A stretch of DNA of 5,064 nt from Rhodocyclales bacterium (GTDB taxonomy: Bacteria; Pseudomonadota; Gammaproteobacteria; Burkholderiales; Rhodocyclaceae). Both the position numbers and the translations under genes were made by a program. Positions 1 to 5,062 of the stretch are shown in pieces. Positions within the stretch are counted from its first letter, which is position 1. Every line of letters begins with the position of its first letter. The stretch spans positions 1 to 5,064 of the forward strand of contig JAJTBM010000245.1 in the NCBI GenBank assembly GCA_021286885.1. The letters run 5' to 3'. The notes under the pieces are model-generated. The model had not been told where the DNA came from, ran no database searches, and saw only the letters and a list, made by a program, of their open reading frames with translations.

Positions 1-2
1 CC

Positions 3-212
3 AACCAGACCATCGCCCAGATCGAGCTGTTCACCAAGACCGCCGATTACCCGGTGGGCGTGTACACCCTGCCCAAGCACCTGGATGAAAAGGTGGCCCG
101 TCTGCAGCTCAAGACCCTGAACGTGCAGCTCACCACCCTCACCCAGCAGCAGGCCGACTACATCGGCGTGCCCGTGGAAGGCCCCTACAAGGCGAATCAC
201 TACCGCTACTAA
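3..212 (+). CDS. ahcY: S-adenosylhomocysteine hydrolase (adenosylhomocysteinase), C-terminal end only
   Basis: The enzyme hydrolyses S-adenosyl-L-homocysteine to adenosine and homocysteine in the cytoplasm, using tightly bound NAD, and so relieves product inhibition of SAM-dependent methyltransferases. Only the last 69 residues are in the window; the start lies off the left edge. The recognisable parts are the segment [16 protein letters not shown], the conserved [13 protein letters not shown] stretch and the terminal KANHYRY. In the family this Lys/Tyr tail reaches into the NAD site of the neighbouring subunit of the tetramer. The reading frame is open to the left edge and ends with TAA. metF follows 90 bp downstream on the same strand, which fits a methyl-cycle operon. 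In related bacteria an SAH riboswitch often precedes ahcY; that region is outside this window. The tail is diagnostic, so the identification is firm. Confidence 0.95.
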   Translation, partial: NQTIAQIELFTKTADYPVGVYTLPKHLDEKVARLQLKTLNVQLTTLTQQQADYIGVPVEGPYKANHYRY

Positions 213-220
213 GCCCAGCG

Positions 221-289
221 GCCCGCCTGCACTCCGGCGGGCGCTGCCAGTCAGCGCCCGCCCTTTGCCCGCCCCCGCCCGGGGCGGGC
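221..289 (+). other. Cluster of three GC-rich hairpins in the ahcY-metF gap
   Basis: Three perfect stems can be drawn in this 90-bp gap. The first is GCCCGCC/GGCGGGC (221-227 with 236-242). The second is GGGCGCTG/CAGCGCCC (239-246 with 252-259, 5-nt loop). The third is GCCCGCCCC/GGGGCGGGC (267-275 with 281-289, 5-nt loop). The first two share bases 239-242 and so exclude each other. None is followed by a T-run, so a classical intrinsic terminator is unlikely. The third ends five bases before the metF ribosome binding site. They may act as mRNA-stabilising or processing structures between two operon genes, but GC-rich DNA forms such stems easily and no function is shown. Confidence 0.5.
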
Positions 290-293
290 CTGC

Positions 294-298
294 GAGGA
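294..298 (+). promoter_or_regulatory. Ribosome binding site of metF
   Basis: GAGGA lies four bases before the GTG at 303. It supports GTG as the metF start even though the spacing is short. No other start codon in frame lies between this site and the conserved N-terminal FSIEFFPP motif. Confidence 0.6.
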
Positions 299-302
299 TA
301 TC

Positions 303-1148
303 GTGTCGACCAAGACTCCCTTCTCCATCGAGTTCTTCCCGCCCCAGACGGCGGACGGGGCCGAGAAGCTGCGCGCCACCCGCGCCAAACTTGCGGCCCT
401 CAAACCCGAGTTCTTCTCGGTGACCTACGGGGCCGGCGGCTCCACCCAGGAACGCACCTTCGAAACCGTGTTCGAGATCCAGGGCGAAGGCCTGGAAGCC
501 GCGCCCCACCTGTCCTGCATCGGCGCCAGCCGGGCCCAGACCCGCGAGATTCTGACCCGCTACCAGGAAGCCGGCATCCGCCGCATCGTGGCCCTGCGCG
601 GCGACCTGCCCTCCGGCGTGGGTTTTGCGGGCGAACTGCGCTACGCCAACGAGCTGGTGGAGTTCATCCGTACCGAAACCGGCGACCACTTCCAGATCGA
701 AGTGGCGGCCTACCCCGAATACCATCCCCAGGCCAAGAGCCCCCGGGATGATCTGCTGGCCTTCAAGCGCAAGGTGGATGCGGGCGCCAACTCGGCCATC
801 ACCCAGTACTTCTACAACCTGGATGCCTACCTGCATTTCCGGGACGAATGCGACGCCCTGGGCATCACCATCCCCATCGTGCCGGGGATCATGCCCATCA
901 TCTCGTTCAGCAAGCTGGCCCGCTTTTCGGATGCCTGTGGCGCCGAGCTGCCCCGCTGGATGCGCCTGAAGTTTGAAGCCTTTGGCGACGACTCCGACTC
1001 CATCAAGGCCTTCGGCCTGGATGTGGTGAGCGAGCTGTGTGCCAAGCTGCTGGCCGAAGGCGCCCCGGGTCTGCACTTCTACAGCATGAACCAGGCCGCG
1101 CCGACCATCGCCCTGTGCGAGCGTCTGGGCCTGGTGCCGACTGCCTGA
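303..1148 (+). CDS. metF: 5,10-methylenetetrahydrofolate reductase
   Basis: MetF reduces 5,10-methylene-THF to 5-methyl-THF using FAD and, in bacteria, NADH. This provides the methyl group for methionine synthase. The protein has 281 residues, close to the usual 275-300 for bacterial MetF, and forms a single TIM-barrel domain. Family landmarks are FSIEFFPPQT near the N-terminus (Glu10 matches the catalytic Glu28 of E. coli MetF), VTYGAGGS (residues 40-47), ALRGDLP (97-103, with Asp101 matching the flavin-tuning Asp120) and the C-terminal LHFYSMNQA segment. The start is GTG, chosen because the SD sequence sits just before it and the conserved motif begins six residues in. It lies 90 bp after ahcY on the same strand, so co-transcription in a methyl-cycle operon is likely. 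No intrinsic terminator follows; only a 7-bp stem with a 17-nt loop and no T-run overlaps the stop codon. Confidence 0.97.
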   Translation: MSTKTPFSIEFFPPQTADGAEKLRATRAKLAALKPEFFSVTYGAGGSTQERTFETVFEIQGEGLEAAPHLSCIGASRAQTREILTRYQEAGIRRIVALRGDLPSGVGFAGELRYANELVEFIRTETGDHFQIEVAAYPEYHPQAKSPRDDLLAFKRKVDAGANSAITQYFYNLDAYLHFRDECDALGITIPIVPGIMPIISFSKLARFSDACGAELPRWMRLKFEAFGDDSDSIKAFGLDVVSELCAKLLAEGAPGLHFYSMNQAAPTIALCERLGLVPTA

Positions 1149-1202
1149 AGATCCGCACTACACAAGCCTTCAGGAAATAATTCCGACCGGCGGCGGGTCA
1201 AG

Positions 1203-3377
1203 TTGCCCTCCCCCATGGCCGTTAGTGAGAGAAAACCAACACTCTCACCGGCCATGGACTCCGACACCCTCCCCCCCGACAGCCCTGAAGCCGAACCACA
1301 CCGCCCCAGCGCCAGCCATCTGGCCCTGGATGCCGTGGATGGCTTTTTCTCCACCGACAGCGACGGCCGCCTGACCGAGCTTAGCCCCTCCCTGGAGCAT
1401 CTGCTGGGCTACCCCGCCGAGCGCTTGCTGGGTCGCTCCTGCCTGGAATTCATCACCCGCCCGAGCCGGGCCTTGCTGCTGCGGCATGTATACAACCAGG
1501 ATGCCCCCCTTGTGCACAGCTTCCGGGTGGATGCGCTGCCCCGTAACGGCACGCCCATTCCCATCCTGCTGCGCCACCTGCGCCTGCACAGCCCCCACGG
1601 GCGAATGACTGGCGCCCTGGGGCTGGTGCTGGATCTGCGCGACACCCTATACGCCGAAGGGATCAGCACAGACGATCCAGTAAGCCAGGCTGCCCAGCAA
1701 ACCCGTCAGAACCAGACCCGCCTGACGGCCACGGTTTTGAGTGACACGCGGGATGGCATCGTGATCTGCGACCCCGAGCACCGCATCGTTTCAGTCAACA
1801 AGGCCTTCAGCCAGATGACCGGCTACTGCATCGAAGATGTCCAGGGCCAGGCCTTGCTGCCCTTGTGTGCCGCCCAGCATGCGGCCAATTTCCATGACTA
1901 CCTGGAAATGGAGCTGGGGCGCCAAGGCCACTGGAGCGGCGAGGTCTGGAACCTGCGGCGCAGTGGCGAGGCCTTTCCCCAATGGCTGTCCGTTTCGACG
2001 GTGCGCGATGATGCAGGTGCAATCCTGCACCATGTGGCCATTTTTTCTGACCTCTCGGAGCGCAAGGCCGCCGAAGATCGTATCGACTTTCTGGCCCGCC
2101 ACGATCTGCTGACCCAACTCCCCAATCGCCTGCTCCTGCGCGACCGGGCCATCCAGGCCTTCGGGCATGGGGAACGTAGCGGCAACAAGGCCGCCCTGCT
2201 GTTGTTCGATCTGGATCAGTTCAAGCACATCAACGATAGCCTGGGGCATCCGGCGGGCGACGCTCTTTTGCGCACCGTGGGCGACCGCCTGCGCGCCACC
2301 GTGCGAGAAACCGACACCGTCAGCCGCCAGGGGGGCGATGAGTTTGTGGTGCTGCTCACCGACCTGCGCGATACCGACGACATTGCACCCGTGGCTGAAA
2401 AGCTCATGCAGACCCTGGCCGAGCCCTGCCAAGCAGGGGGCCAGGAACTCTCCATCTCCTGTTCAGTAGGCCTGGCGGTGTATCCCGAGGATGGGCGGGA
2501 TTTCGATACCCTGATGCGCAATGCCGAAGCAGCCATGTATTCGGCCAAAGCGGCCGGGCGCAACACTTTCCGCTTCTATTCCCAGCAGATGAATGAAGAT
2601 GCGGTCGCCCGCCTGGATATTCAGAACCGGATGCGGCGCGGGCTGGAGCGGCGGGAGTTCGTGCTCCACTACCAACCCCTCATCGATCTGGCGGGCGCCC
2701 AGACCATAGGCGCTGAAGCTCTGATCCGCTGGAACTGCCCGGAACTCGGCATGCTGCCCCCGGGGCGCTTCATCCCGGTGGCCGAAGACAGTGGCTTGAT
2801 CGTGCCCCTGGGCGATTGGGTGCTGCGCGAGGCCTGCCGCCAGGCCAAGGTCTGGCACGATGCAGGTTATGGGGAGCTGGTGATTGCGGTGAACCTCTCG
2901 CCCCTGCAATTCACCCGAGGCAATCTGATCGCAACGGTGCGCGAAGCCCTGGCCGAAACCGGGGTATCCCCCACCTGCATCGAGCTGGAAATCACCGAAT
3001 CGGTCCTGTTGCAGGCCACCGACCAAGTAATTTCCACCATCCAGCAGCTACGTCAGATGGGCTTCCACTTGTCCATCGACGACTTTGGCACGGGCTATTC
3101 CAGCCTGGCCTACCTACGCCGCTTTGCGGTGGAGAAGCTGAAGATCGACCAGTCTTTCATCCGCGACCTGCCCACCGACCCGGACGCAGGCGCCATCGTG
3201 CAGGCCGTGATCCAGATGGCCAAGAGCCTCAAGATTGCGGTGTTGGCCGAAGGCGTGGAAACCCCGGATATCGCCCAGGATCTGAACCGATTGGGCTGCG
3301 ACTACGCCCAGGGCTACCACTTTGGCCGCCCCATGCCGGCTGCAGACTTCGCCCGTCATTTGCGCCTGTCATTTTAG
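1203..3377 (+). CDS. PAS-PAS-GGDEF-EAL bifunctional cyclic-di-GMP cyclase/phosphodiesterase
   Basis: This is a cytoplasmic sensor enzyme for c-di-GMP turnover, with no signal peptide or membrane segment. Residues are numbered from TTG 1203. PAS1 spans about 40-148 and PAS2 about 175-290, ending in a PAC-like HVAIFSDLSERKAAE. GGDEF covers about 295-460: metal-site FDLDQFKHIND (Asp336), an RETD inhibitory I-site (368-371) five residues before GGDEF (377-381). EAL covers about 474-720: EALIRW (Glu505), Asn564, ELEITES (Glu596), DDFGTG (Asp626/Asp627), Lys647, AEGVET (Glu683) and QGYHFGRP (Gln703). Both active sites look complete, so cyclase and phosphodiesterase activity are each possible and net output cannot be predicted. 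The start is uncertain. TTG 1203 has a weak GGCGGG five bases upstream, whereas ATG 1215 and ATG 1254 have no good SD and lie inside an inverted repeat. All three keep PAS1 whole. The gene starts 54 bp after metF and may be reached by read-through; no clear promoter of its own is visible. Confidence 0.95.
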   Translation: MPSPMAVSERKPTLSPAMDSDTLPPDSPEAEPHRPSASHLALDAVDGFFSTDSDGRLTELSPSLEHLLGYPAERLLGRSCLEFITRPSRALLLRHVYNQDAPLVHSFRVDALPRNGTPIPILLRHLRLHSPHGRMTGALGLVLDLRDTLYAEGISTDDPVSQAAQQTRQNQTRLTATVLSDTRDGIVICDPEHRIVSVNKAFSQMTGYCIEDVQGQALLPLCAAQHAANFHDYLEMELGRQGHWSGEVWNLRRSGEAFPQWLSVSTVRDDAGAILHHVAIFSDLSERKAAEDRIDFLARHDLLTQLPNRLLLRDRAIQAFGHGERSGNKAALLLFDLDQFKHINDSLGHPAGDALLRTVGDRLRATVRETDTVSRQGGDEFVVLLTDLRDTDDIAPVAEKLMQTLAEPCQAGGQELSISCSVGLAVYPEDGRDFDTLMRNAEAAMYSAKAAGRNTFRFYSQQMNEDAVARLDIQNRMRRGLERREFVLHYQPLIDLAGAQTIGAEALIRWNCPELGMLPPGRFIPVAEDSGLIVPLGDWVLREACRQAKVWHDAGYGELVIAVNLSPLQFTRGNLIATVREALAETGVSPTCIELEITESVLLQATDQVISTIQQLRQMGFHLSIDDFGTGYSSLAYLRRFAVEKLKIDQSFIRDLPTDPDAGAIVQAVIQMAKSLKIAVLAEGVETPDIAQDLNRLGCDYAQGYHFGRPMPAADFARHLRLSF
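1213..1257 (+). repeat. Long inverted repeat over the start region of the GGDEF-EAL gene
   Basis: The left arm is CCATGGCCG (1213-1221) followed, after an unpaired TTA (1222-1224), by GTGAGAG (1225-1231). The right arm is CTCTCAC (1242-1248) running directly into CGGCCATGG (1249-1257). This gives 16 perfect base pairs with one 3-nt bulge and a 10-nt A/C-rich loop (1232-1241). The two in-frame ATG codons, 1215 and 1254, lie in opposite arms within matching CCATGG sequences and would pair with each other in the mRNA. No T-run follows, so it is not an intrinsic terminator. It could limit translation, or act as an operator if the true start is ATG 1254. The pairing is directly visible; the function is inference. 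Confidence 0.85.
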
Positions 3378-3379
3378 CA

Positions 3380-3432
3380 ACACTTGCAAAAATCCAGTTC
3401 GTATCGCCCATGCGTCACAAGTGTCGGTTTTT
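3380..3432 (+). terminator. Possible weak upstream terminator of the GGDEF-EAL gene
   Basis: ACACTTG (3380-3386) pairs perfectly with CAAGTGT (3418-3424) across a 31-nt loop, and TTTTT (3428-3432) follows after three bases. The large loop makes this much weaker than the next structure. It could serve as the first of two tandem terminators, or be chance. Confidence 0.3.
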
Positions 3433-3439
3433 CTTACAC

Positions 3440-3469
3440 ACCGCCACTGCAGCTAGGCGGTTTTTATTT
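3440..3469 (+). terminator. Rho-independent terminator after the GGDEF-EAL gene
   Basis: ACCGCC (3440-3445) pairs with GGCGGT (3456-3461) around a 10-nt loop and runs directly into a T-rich tail, TTTTTATTT (3461-3469). It lies about 60 bp after the TAG stop of the GGDEF-EAL gene in the same direction. It separates that gene from the PEP-CTERM gene, which therefore needs its own promoter. Confidence 0.75.
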
Positions 3470-3494
3470 ACAAAACCATGCAGTTAGGAAAAGT

Positions 3495-3529
3495 TCGATT
3501 AACCCACAATCAATACATGGTTAATTCGA
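3495..3529. repeat. AT-rich inverted repeat
   Basis: TCG-ATTAACC (3495-3504) pairs with GGTTAAT-T-CGA (3519-3529). This gives ten base pairs with one bulged T (3526) and a 14-nt loop. A second short dyad, ATTCG-ATA-CGAAT (3524-3536), overlaps its right arm. It could be a regulator site or an RNA structure; nothing in the sequence decides. Confidence 0.4.
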
Positions 3530-3582
3530 TACGAATAAACCAGGCACTTCGTCACCCTTTTTCGCAAACCTGAAGCATTTTC

Positions 3583-3647
3583 GGGCGTTCTAGACACAAA
3601 CGCCCCTTGTCCGCGCCCGAAGCGCTCACTTTTGGCCCACGGACAAG
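3583..3647. repeat. Two adjoining inverted repeats upstream of the sigma-54 promoter
   Basis: GGGCGTT (3583-3589) pairs with AACGCCC (3599-3605). Directly next to it, CTTGTCCG (3606-3613) pairs with CGGACAAG (3640-3647). An alternative 8-bp pairing joins TTCGGGCG (3580-3587) to CGCCCGAA (3614-3621). The second dyad lies about 110-150 bp before the start site expected from the sigma-54 element. That is the usual distance for activator (enhancer) sites of sigma-54 promoters. The role is inferred from position only. Confidence 0.4.
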
Positions 3648-3729
3648 CGCACCGGCAGGCTGTCGAGTTTTTTTACATATTTAACAATTCAACCCGGCCA
3701 GTTCCTTGATCGATTGAGTTTTTTTATAC

Positions 3730-3745
3730 TGGCACGCTGCATGCT
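3730..3745 (+). promoter_or_regulatory. Sigma-54 (RpoN) -24/-12 promoter of the PEP-CTERM gene
   Basis: TGGCACG-CTGC-ATGCT matches the RpoN consensus TGGCACG-N4-TTGCW at 11 of 12 defined bases. The invariant GG (3731-3732) and GC (3743-3744) have the required spacing of 12 bases from first G to first G. Transcription would start near 3756, giving a leader of about 23 nt before ATG 3779. It points into the PEP-CTERM gene. Promoters of this class need an ATP-driven activator bound upstream. A sigma-70-like TATACT (3725-3730) overlaps it but has no good -35 partner. Confidence 0.8.
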
Positions 3746-3764
3746 TGTTCAGCACATAACCGAT

Positions 3765-3769
3765 AGGTG
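3765..3769 (+). promoter_or_regulatory. Ribosome binding site of the PEP-CTERM gene
   Basis: AGGTG lies nine bases before ATG 3779 and supports that start. The in-frame GTG at 3767 overlaps this site and would be only about 11 nt from the predicted sigma-54 start point, too close for a ribosome binding site of its own. Confidence 0.5.
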
Positions 3770-3778
3770 CGGAACATC

Positions 3779-4057
3779 ATGCACGCCATAACAAGCTCCA
3801 TTCTCATTGCGCTACTGCTACAAAGCACTCCTAGCTTGGCAGCCCCCACGCCCCAGCCCCCCGCCACCACCGCCTGGGGCGCCCAAGCTGGCCAGCCCCA
3901 CGCAACGCCTCCCGTAGTCCCAGCGCCTCAAGCCCCCGATGGCAACCGTGTCCGAGATAGTTTCACCCGGGAACGCCCCCTGCCCGAGCCCGGCAGCTTT
4001 GCCTTTGCAGGCCTGACCCTCGCAGCCCTGGGGCTATTCCTGCGCAAACGCCACTAA
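3779..4057 (+). CDS. Small PEP-CTERM sorting-domain protein
   Basis: A 92-residue exported protein with three parts. Residues 1-21 form a signal peptide with hydrophobic core ILIALLL and a likely cleavage after SLA. Residues 22-66 are a low-complexity stretch rich in Pro, Ala and Gln, with a charged end (RVRDSFTRER) and no known fold. Residues 69-92 are a classic PEP-CTERM tail: PEP (69-71), a hydrophobic segment GSFAFAGLTLAALGLFL and a basic end RKRH. In the family, exosortase (EpsH/XrtA type) recognises this tail in the inner membrane and cleaves it, and the product goes to the surface or matrix, often with exopolysaccharide genes nearby. ATG 3779 was chosen for its SD and leader length. 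GTG 3767 would add MRNI and supply an Arg the signal peptide otherwise lacks. The core has no recognised homologue, so its precise job is unknown. A sigma-54 promoter lies directly upstream, and rep ends 12 bp beyond on the opposite strand. Confidence 0.88.
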   Translation: MHAITSSILIALLLQSTPSLAAPTPQPPATTAWGAQAGQPHATPPVVPAPQAPDGNRVRDSFTRERPLPEPGSFAFAGLTLAALGLFLRKRH

Positions 4058-4069
4058 GCCTCCAGCCCC

Positions 4070-5062
4070 TCAGCCCCCCGGCCCCTTGCCCAGCAGGGCG
4101 CGCAGATTAGCGATGCGGGCCTTCGCATCTTCCTTGCCCAGCGGCGCGGTGCTCTTGCGGTCGTTGCGCCGCACGCCGTCTTCGCCCATCTCGTCGATGA
4201 AGCGGGAGGGGTCGCAGGTGCGTACATCGCGCCCGGACTTGCGCCGTTCGCAGTAGCTGATGGTAAGGGTGCGCTGGGCCCGGGTGATGCCCACGTACAT
4301 CAGGCGGCGTTCTTCCTCGATCTTGTCTTCGTCGATGGAACTCTGGTGGGGCAGCAGCCCTTCTTCCACTCCCACCAGAAACACGTGCTTGAACTCCAGC
4401 CCCTTGGAGGCGTGCAGGGTGGCAAGCTGCACCTCGTCCAGCTCGGCCTCTTCCTTGTCGAGCATGGTAATGAGGGTGATGGTCTGGATCATGTCGAGCA
4501 GGGTCTTACCGTCTTCCTCGCCCTTGCGCCCCAGCCAGCTGCTGAAATCGCCCACATTGCCCCATTTGGTTTCGGCCTCCCGGGGGTCACAGCTCTCGTA
4601 CAGCCAGGCTTCGTAGTTGATGGCCTTGAGCAGATCATTGAGCACCGGCCCGGCGGGTTCCCGGGGCGCCCGGTGGGCCATGCGGTTGATGAAGTGGCCA
4701 AAATCGCGCAAAGCCTCCAGCTGGCGCGGCTGCACGTGCTGGGTCACGCCCTCTTCAAACACGGCGGTAAACAGGCTCACATGGCGCAGGGCGGCGTAGC
4801 GCCCCAGGGCTTCGATGGTGGCCGGGCCCACCCCGCGCCGGGGCACGGTGAGGGCGCGGATGAAGGCCAGGTCGTCGTCTTCGTTGGCGAGCAGGCGCAG
4901 ATAGGCGCACAGATCCTTGATCTCGGCGTTTTCAAAGAAGCTGCGCCCACCCGAAATGGCATACGGGATTTTATGGTTGCGTAGCTGCTGCTCGAACAAG
5001 CGGGCCTGGTGGTTGCCCCGGTAGAGAATGGCGTAATCCTTGAAGTGGGTGCGGTGCTCAAA
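4070..5062 (-). CDS. rep: ATP-dependent DNA helicase Rep, C-terminal half
   Basis: Rep is an SF1A (UvrD/PcrA-like) 3'-5' DNA helicase that helps replication forks through protein obstacles and assists restart. The 330 residues visible are about half of the usual ~670; the N-terminal part with the Walker A and B motifs is beyond the right edge, and the frame stays open to that edge. From the N-terminal side one sees FKDYAILYRGNHQARLFEQQL (motif IV region), the IPYAISGGRSFFENAEIKDL stretch, LATLHASKGLEF (motif V, about 4391-4426) and EEERRLMYVGITRAQ (motif VI). The wording around HQSSIDEDKIEEERR fits Rep rather than UvrD, which has a different loop here. After PSRFIDEM comes a short basic tail of about 40 residues, which is variable in the family. 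The gene runs convergently to the PEP-CTERM gene with 12 bp between the stops and no clear terminator. Confidence 0.93.
   Translation of the reverse strand, partial: FEHRTHFKDYAILYRGNHQARLFEQQLRNHKIPYAISGGRSFFENAEIKDLCAYLRLLANEDDDLAFIRALTVPRRGVGPATIEALGRYAALRHVSLFTAVFEEGVTQHVQPRQLEALRDFGHFINRMAHRAPREPAGPVLNDLLKAINYEAWLYESCDPREAETKWGNVGDFSSWLGRKGEEDGKTLLDMIQTITLITMLDKEEAELDEVQLATLHASKGLEFKHVFLVGVEEGLLPHQSSIDEDKIEEERRLMYVGITRAQRTLTISYCERRKSGRDVRTCDPSRFIDEMGEDGVRRNDRKSTAPLGKEDAKARIANLRALLGKGPGG

Larger units (their letters stand above)
3378..3778. other. Non-coding region between the GGDEF-EAL gene and the PEP-CTERM gene
   Basis: About 400 bp without a convincing gene, and clearly richer in A/T than its surroundings. 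From left to right it holds a possible weak terminator (3380-3432), a better terminator (3440-3469), an AT-rich stem with a single bulge (3495-3529), two adjoining inverted repeats (3583-3605 and 3606-3647), two copies of GAGTTTTTTTA (3665-3675 and 3716-3726) and a sigma-54 promoter (3730-3745). The layout suggests a gene end followed by a long regulated promoter region for the downstream PEP-CTERM gene. Confidence 0.7.

Noticed and set aside
213..302. SAH riboswitch between ahcY and metF (GCGCTGC is present)
   Set aside because: The short GCGCTGC match lies inside a simple hairpin. The other conserved blocks of the SAH aptamer are absent, and the gap is too short for the full fold plus an expression platform.
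1144..1174. Terminator after metF (CCTGAAG/CTTCAGG)
   Set aside because: The 7-bp stem overlaps the stop codon, has a 17-nt loop and is not followed by a T-run.
1791..2432. Minus-strand open frame of about 213 codons opposite the PAS2/GGDEF region
   Set aside because: It lies opposite the conserved GGDEF domain and is explained by third-position GC bias in that gene.
2853..2867. Second sigma-54-like element (TGGCACG) inside the EAL coding region
   Set aside because: It matches the -24 box, but the base pair at the -12 position is not GC at the required spacing, and it lies within a conserved coding sequence.
3410..3487. Small ORF from ATG 3410
   Set aside because: It runs through the terminator hairpin and its T-tail, has no SD, and encodes no recognisable sequence.
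3508..3520. IHF site (AATCAA-N4-TGG)
   Set aside because: It misses the TTR part of the consensus by one base and lies more than 200 bp before the sigma-54 promoter, upstream of the candidate enhancers rather than between them and the promoter.
3702..3730. Sigma-70 promoter with -10 TATACT (3725-3730)
   Set aside because: The -10 is good but the better -35 candidate TTGATC (3706-3711) is only 13 bp away, and the hexamer at 17 bp (TTCCTT) is poor. The overlapping sigma-54 element is a far better match.
4346..4984. Long plus-strand open frame of about 212 codons opposite rep
   Set aside because: It is antisense to strongly conserved helicase motifs V and VI. High-GC codon bias opens such frames by chance, and the product resembles nothing known.
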